From: Bacteroidia bacterium
Lineage (GTDB): Bacteria > Bacteroidota > Bacteroidia > Bacteroidales > UBA5342
Assembly (NCBI GenBank): GCA_030433225.1
Contig: JAUIMD010000002.1
Span: 1-17,273 of the forward strand
DNA length: 17,273 nucleotides
Direction of reading: 5' to 3'
Shown here piece after piece: positions 14,633-17,273 of the stretch. The position numbers and the translations under genes were made by a program. Positions within the stretch are counted from its first letter, which is position 1, and each line of letters opens with the position of its first letter. The notes under the pieces were generated by a model, which saw only the letters and a program-made list of their open reading frames with translations, made no database searches and was not told where the DNA came from.

Positions 14633-15235
14633 ATGAGTGTGAATTTTCAATATAATAAAACCAGTAAGCAGCTGTTAGAAAAACAGCTGAAGGTGCGGGA
14701 GCGTGCTTTGCCTACCATTAAAAGTAAGGAGTCAGCCTTGCGATTGGAGGTGAAACGAGCCAAAACCGATGCCAAAGTGCTGGATGATAAGCTGAATGAA
14801 AAGATTCAGCAATACGAAAATATGATGAAGATCTGGGCCGAATTTAAACCTGATTTAATTTCGGTGAAAGATGTTCGCATGTCTGTTAAGAAAATTGCCG
14901 GTGTGAAAACTCCTATTCTTGAGGATGTGGAGTTCGAAGTGAAACCTTTCAGTATTTTCAGCAGTCCCAAGTGGTATTTAGATGGGATTAGCCTTTTAAA
15001 AGAATTGGCAACGATAGGTATTGAGCGCGAATTTTTCTTTCGTAAAATGTTGTTGCTCGAACATGCCCGTAAAAAAACAACCCAAAAAGTAAACCTTTTT
15101 GAGAAGGTTCAAATTCCGGGATACCAATCCGCCATTCTTAAAATCAAGCGTTTCCTCGAAGATGAGGAAAACCTGAGCAAGGCGTCGCAGAAAATTGTGA
15201 AAGACCGTCAACAAAGAAAGGAGGCTGAATCATGA
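14633..15235 (+). CDS. atpD: V-type ATP synthase subunit D (central rotor shaft)
   Basis: Central rotor shaft that runs through the A3B3 head and transmits rotation to the membrane ring. It has 200 residues. The N-terminal helix (YNKTSKQLLEKQLKVRERA to about residue 80) and C-terminal helix (about residues 125-195, ending in a basic KDRQQRKEAES) form the antiparallel coiled coil of D, with a short region around AGVKTPILEDVEFEV between them. Length is within the family range. Its last four bases overlap the start of subunit I as ATGA, and it lies 49 bp after B. Subunit D normally binds F and the C-terminal domain of A; F is not found in this window, and the domain in A is disrupted here. Confidence 0.92.
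   Translation: MSVNFQYNKTSKQLLEKQLKVRERALPTIKSKESALRLEVKRAKTDAKVLDDKLNEKIQQYENMMKIWAEFKPDLISVKDVRMSVKKIAGVKTPILEDVEFEVKPFSIFSSPKWYLDGISLLKELATIGIEREFFFRKMLLLEHARKKTTQKVNLFEKVQIPGYQSAILKIKRFLEDEENLSKASQKIVKDRQQRKEAES
15217..15224 (+). promoter_or_regulatory. Strong Shine-Dalgarno of subunit I, inside the subunit D gene
   Basis: AAAGGAGG ends 7 bases before the ATG at 15232, which overlaps the D stop codon as ATGA. Most starts in this window lack such a site, so it fixes the start of subunit I and indicates translational coupling with D. Confidence 0.75.
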
Positions 15236-17094
15236 TAGCAAAAATGAAGAAATATTCCTTCCTGATTTTTCATAAGGAATATGAGGCTTTTCTTGAAAAA
15301 CTACGCGAGTTAGGTGTTATGCACATCGAACTGAAAGGTGAGGGTGCCATCGATAACGCTGAACTAAGTGAGAATATCCACCTGAACAAGCAGCTGAAAG
15401 ACGTTAAAAAGGCACTTTCGCGCCGTATTGTAAAGGAAGGAGTTAGTGCCAACACCTCTTTTACCAATGGTATGGATGTGCTGAAACACTACCAGGAGTT
15501 GGTGGCTGAAATTGAAACCTTGCAACAAGCGTTGCAGCGGGTGGATAAGGATTTCCAAATTAACCAGCCGTGGGGAGAGTTTTCGCATGCTACCCTTAAA
15601 AAATTGGCGGAAAATGGAAACGGCCTGAAGTTTTATACCTGTGCCAGCTCAAAATTTCAACCGGCATGGGAGGCAGACGGAACGGTCTTTAAAATTTCCT
15701 CTCAAGGTTCTACCCTGAATTTTGTTCAGGTGTTGCAGCCCGGAGAAAATGTGGAGATTGATGCCGACCCGGTACGCCTTGCTGACAAATCCTTGTCGGA
15801 ATTAAGTGCTGAAAAGTCGAAATTAACCGGTTCCATTAAAGAGAAAAACAAAGCCCTTGATGGACTTGCTCTTGGCGCAATGGAGGCTTTGCAGGATGCG
15901 ATTAACCAAACCACCGAAAAGGTAGATTTTGCTACCGTGGTATTGGGGTCGGAAAAAGAAGCTGAAGATAAACTGGCCATTTTGGAAGGTTGGGTACCCG
16001 AAAAAGAGGAAGCTGCCCTGACTGATATGCTAAAAGCAAGTGGTGTGTATTACGAAGACCGTAAGCCAACCATTTACGAAAATGTTCCGGTGCTGTTAAA
16101 AAACAATGCGTTTACCCGTTTATTTGAGGTCATCAGCGACTTGTACTCCAAGCCCAAATATTCCGAATTGGATTTAACCCCATACCTGGCACCATTTTAC
16201 CTCTTGTTTTTTGGTTTTTGTTTTAGCGATGCCGGTTATGGACTGTTGTTTGTGCTGGCGGCAGGATACTTTAAACTAAAAGCAGATAAGGGCAGTAAAG
16301 GCATGCTTACATTGGTACAATTGCTGGGTGCATCTACGGTGCTGTTTGGTTTATTGGGAGGTGTATTTTTTGGAATTGAATTGTACAATACCCGTTTGCC
16401 AATTTACAGCAGCATAGCCGATGCCTATGGAACCACTGAGCGCCCCATTACATCGCTGGTGCAGGACATTATGTTTAAAGCATCGTTGGGCTTAGGACTG
16501 TTTCAAATGCTTTTTGGCATGTTTCTTAAAGCTGCCAAGCTTACCAAGCAAGCCGGGTTTAAATATGCCATATCAACACTGGGCTGGGCCTTCCTGATAA
16601 TAGTATCGGGCGTGAACTATGCCATGGTATCGCCAAGCGGAGCACCATTTATGAATGTCCCCTACATGATTGCGGCGGGTATTTGCCTCTTTGGCATCTT
16701 CTTTATGAACTCTCCGGGCAAGAATCCGTTTATCAACTTCGGTGCGGGCTTGTGGGATACGTATAACACCGTAGTAGGTGGAGTAGGGGATTTGCTGTCG
16801 TACGTACGTTTGTTCGCCTTAGGTTTGGCCAGTGGAATTTTAGGACTGGTATTTAATGAGCTGGCAACAAAAATGTTTACCCCCAGCGACCCTGAAGCTA
16901 CGATAACCAGCCTTATAGTTGGATTTATTGGCATGCTGGTGGTTTTAATTGCCGGGCACGCCATCAACATCTTCATGTCGGGGCTGGGATCTATGGTACA
17001 CCCCCTGCGCTTAACGTTTGTTGAGTTTTACAAAAATGCAGGTTTTGAAGGCGGTGGACTGCCTTACAACCCTTTTAGAAAACAAATTAAATAA
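15232..17094 (+). CDS. atpI: V-type ATP synthase subunit I (membrane stator, a-like)
   Basis: Large membrane stator subunit forming the ion half-channels beside the proteolipid ring, 620 residues. The N-terminal half (to about residue 310) is a soluble, coiled-coil-rich arm (for example LHAKQLKDVKKAL-like helices; LEKLRELGVMHIELKG at the start). The membrane half begins near Tyr318 (YLAPFYLLFFGFCFSDAGYG, the PFxxxFFGxxxxDxGYG signature) and carries several helices. The essential Arg that faces the ring carboxylates is Arg526 in LLSYVRLFALGLA. The C-terminus reads GSMVHPLRLTFVEFYKNAGFEGGG, the usual end of the family. It overlaps subunit D by 4 bp and is followed 18 bp later by the K subunit gene. 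Whether the enzyme moves H+ or Na+ cannot be decided without the rest of K. Confidence 0.94.
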   Translation: MIAKMKKYSFLIFHKEYEAFLEKLRELGVMHIELKGEGAIDNAELSENIHLNKQLKDVKKALSRRIVKEGVSANTSFTNGMDVLKHYQELVAEIETLQQALQRVDKDFQINQPWGEFSHATLKKLAENGNGLKFYTCASSKFQPAWEADGTVFKISSQGSTLNFVQVLQPGENVEIDADPVRLADKSLSELSAEKSKLTGSIKEKNKALDGLALGAMEALQDAINQTTEKVDFATVVLGSEKEAEDKLAILEGWVPEKEEAALTDMLKASGVYYEDRKPTIYENVPVLLKNNAFTRLFEVISDLYSKPKYSELDLTPYLAPFYLLFFGFCFSDAGYGLLFVLAAGYFKLKADKGSKGMLTLVQLLGASTVLFGLLGGVFFGIELYNTRLPIYSSIADAYGTTERPITSLVQDIMFKASLGLGLFQMLFGMFLKAAKLTKQAGFKYAISTLGWAFLIIVSGVNYAMVSPSGAPFMNVPYMIAAGICLFGIFFMNSPGKNPFINFGAGLWDTYNTVVGGVGDLLSYVRLFALGLASGILGLVFNELATKMFTPSDPEATITSLIVGFIGMLVVLIAGHAINIFMSGLGSMVHPLRLTFVEFYKNAGFEGGGLPYNPFRKQIK

Positions 17095-17112
17095 TTATAT
17101 AAAAATCAGTTT

Positions 17113-17273
17113 ATGGAACCCATTATTTTAGCTTACATCGGTATTGGTGTAATGGTAGCACTCACAGGTATTGGAAGTGCATTCGGTTGTTCAATTGGTG
17201 GTAATGCAGCAATTGGTGCAATGAAGAAAAATGAAGAAGCTTTTGGTAGCTATTTAACGCTAAGTGCATTGCC
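17113..17273 (+). CDS. atpK: V-type ATP synthase subunit K (proteolipid), 3'-truncated by the window edge
   Basis: First 53 complete codons of the rotor-ring proteolipid. The ATG at 17113 lies 18 bp after the subunit I stop, and the frame stays open to the window end. The peptide begins MEPIILAYIGIGVMVALTG with the Gly/Ala-rich first helix (GIGSAFGCSIGGNAAIGAM). It then has a short polar loop (KKNEEAFGS) and the start of the second helix (YLTLSALP), matching the first hairpin of K subunits. Family members are about 150 residues with four helices; the ion-binding Glu lies in the missing part. Its location after I agrees with the E-DUF2764-A-B-D-I-K order known in Bacteroidota, Chlamydiae and spirochaetes. 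Confidence 0.88.
   Translation, partial: MEPIILAYIGIGVMVALTGIGSAFGCSIGGNAAIGAMKKNEEAFGSYLTLSAL

Overview
The window looks like an ordinary chromosomal stretch from a member of the Bacteroidota. Four things point there: a V-type ATPase operon in the order E, DUF2764, A, B, D, I, K; a DUF5020 outer-membrane protein; starts that mostly lack Shine-Dalgarno sequences; and two exact copies of a TAnnTTTG -7 element upstream of + strand operons. I cannot place it more precisely than phylum or class. I see no rRNA, tRNA, CRISPR array, insertion sequence or phage gene.

Layout. (a) 3-4446, + strand: a tight sugar/polyol block made of a FucP-type MFS symporter (5' end outside the window), a sorbitol-dehydrogenase-like zinc enzyme, an aldo/keto reductase and a second zinc-dependent dehydrogenase. 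It ends at a strong intrinsic terminator. (b) 4521-4774, - strand: a 62-residue two-helix membrane protein with its own terminator, facing the previous one. (c) 4775-5235: no convincing gene; some palindromes. (d) 5236-7094, - strand: a two-gene unit of an LpxL/HtrB-type acyltransferase followed after 2 bp by a Gfo/Idh/MocA oxidoreductase. (e) 7262-9316, + strand: a DUF5020 outer-membrane barrel protein and an AzgA-type purine permease, probably a two-membrane nucleobase uptake pair. (f) 9317-9995: a long AT-rich intergenic stretch with inverted repeats and a promoter-like element. (g) 9996-17273, + strand: a V/A-type ATPase operon (E, DUF2764, A, B, D, I and the first 53 codons of K), cut by the window end.

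The most notable observation is in the ATPase catalytic subunit A. Its reading frame breaks at about 12977-12984. The downstream frame resumes with a clear A-subunit C-terminus, but about 20 family-typical residues are missing at the join. This fits an out-of-frame deletion of about 62 bp (inferred from family length and frame arithmetic), or a sequence/assembly artefact. Every other ATPase gene is intact as far as the window shows. The second point is that no C, F or G/H subunit gene lies in the operon within the window, while a DUF2764 gene sits between E and A.

I did not find a clearly new multi-gene system. The most plausible under-described items are DUF2764 as an ATPase component, the DUF5020/purine-permease pair, and the small membrane protein.
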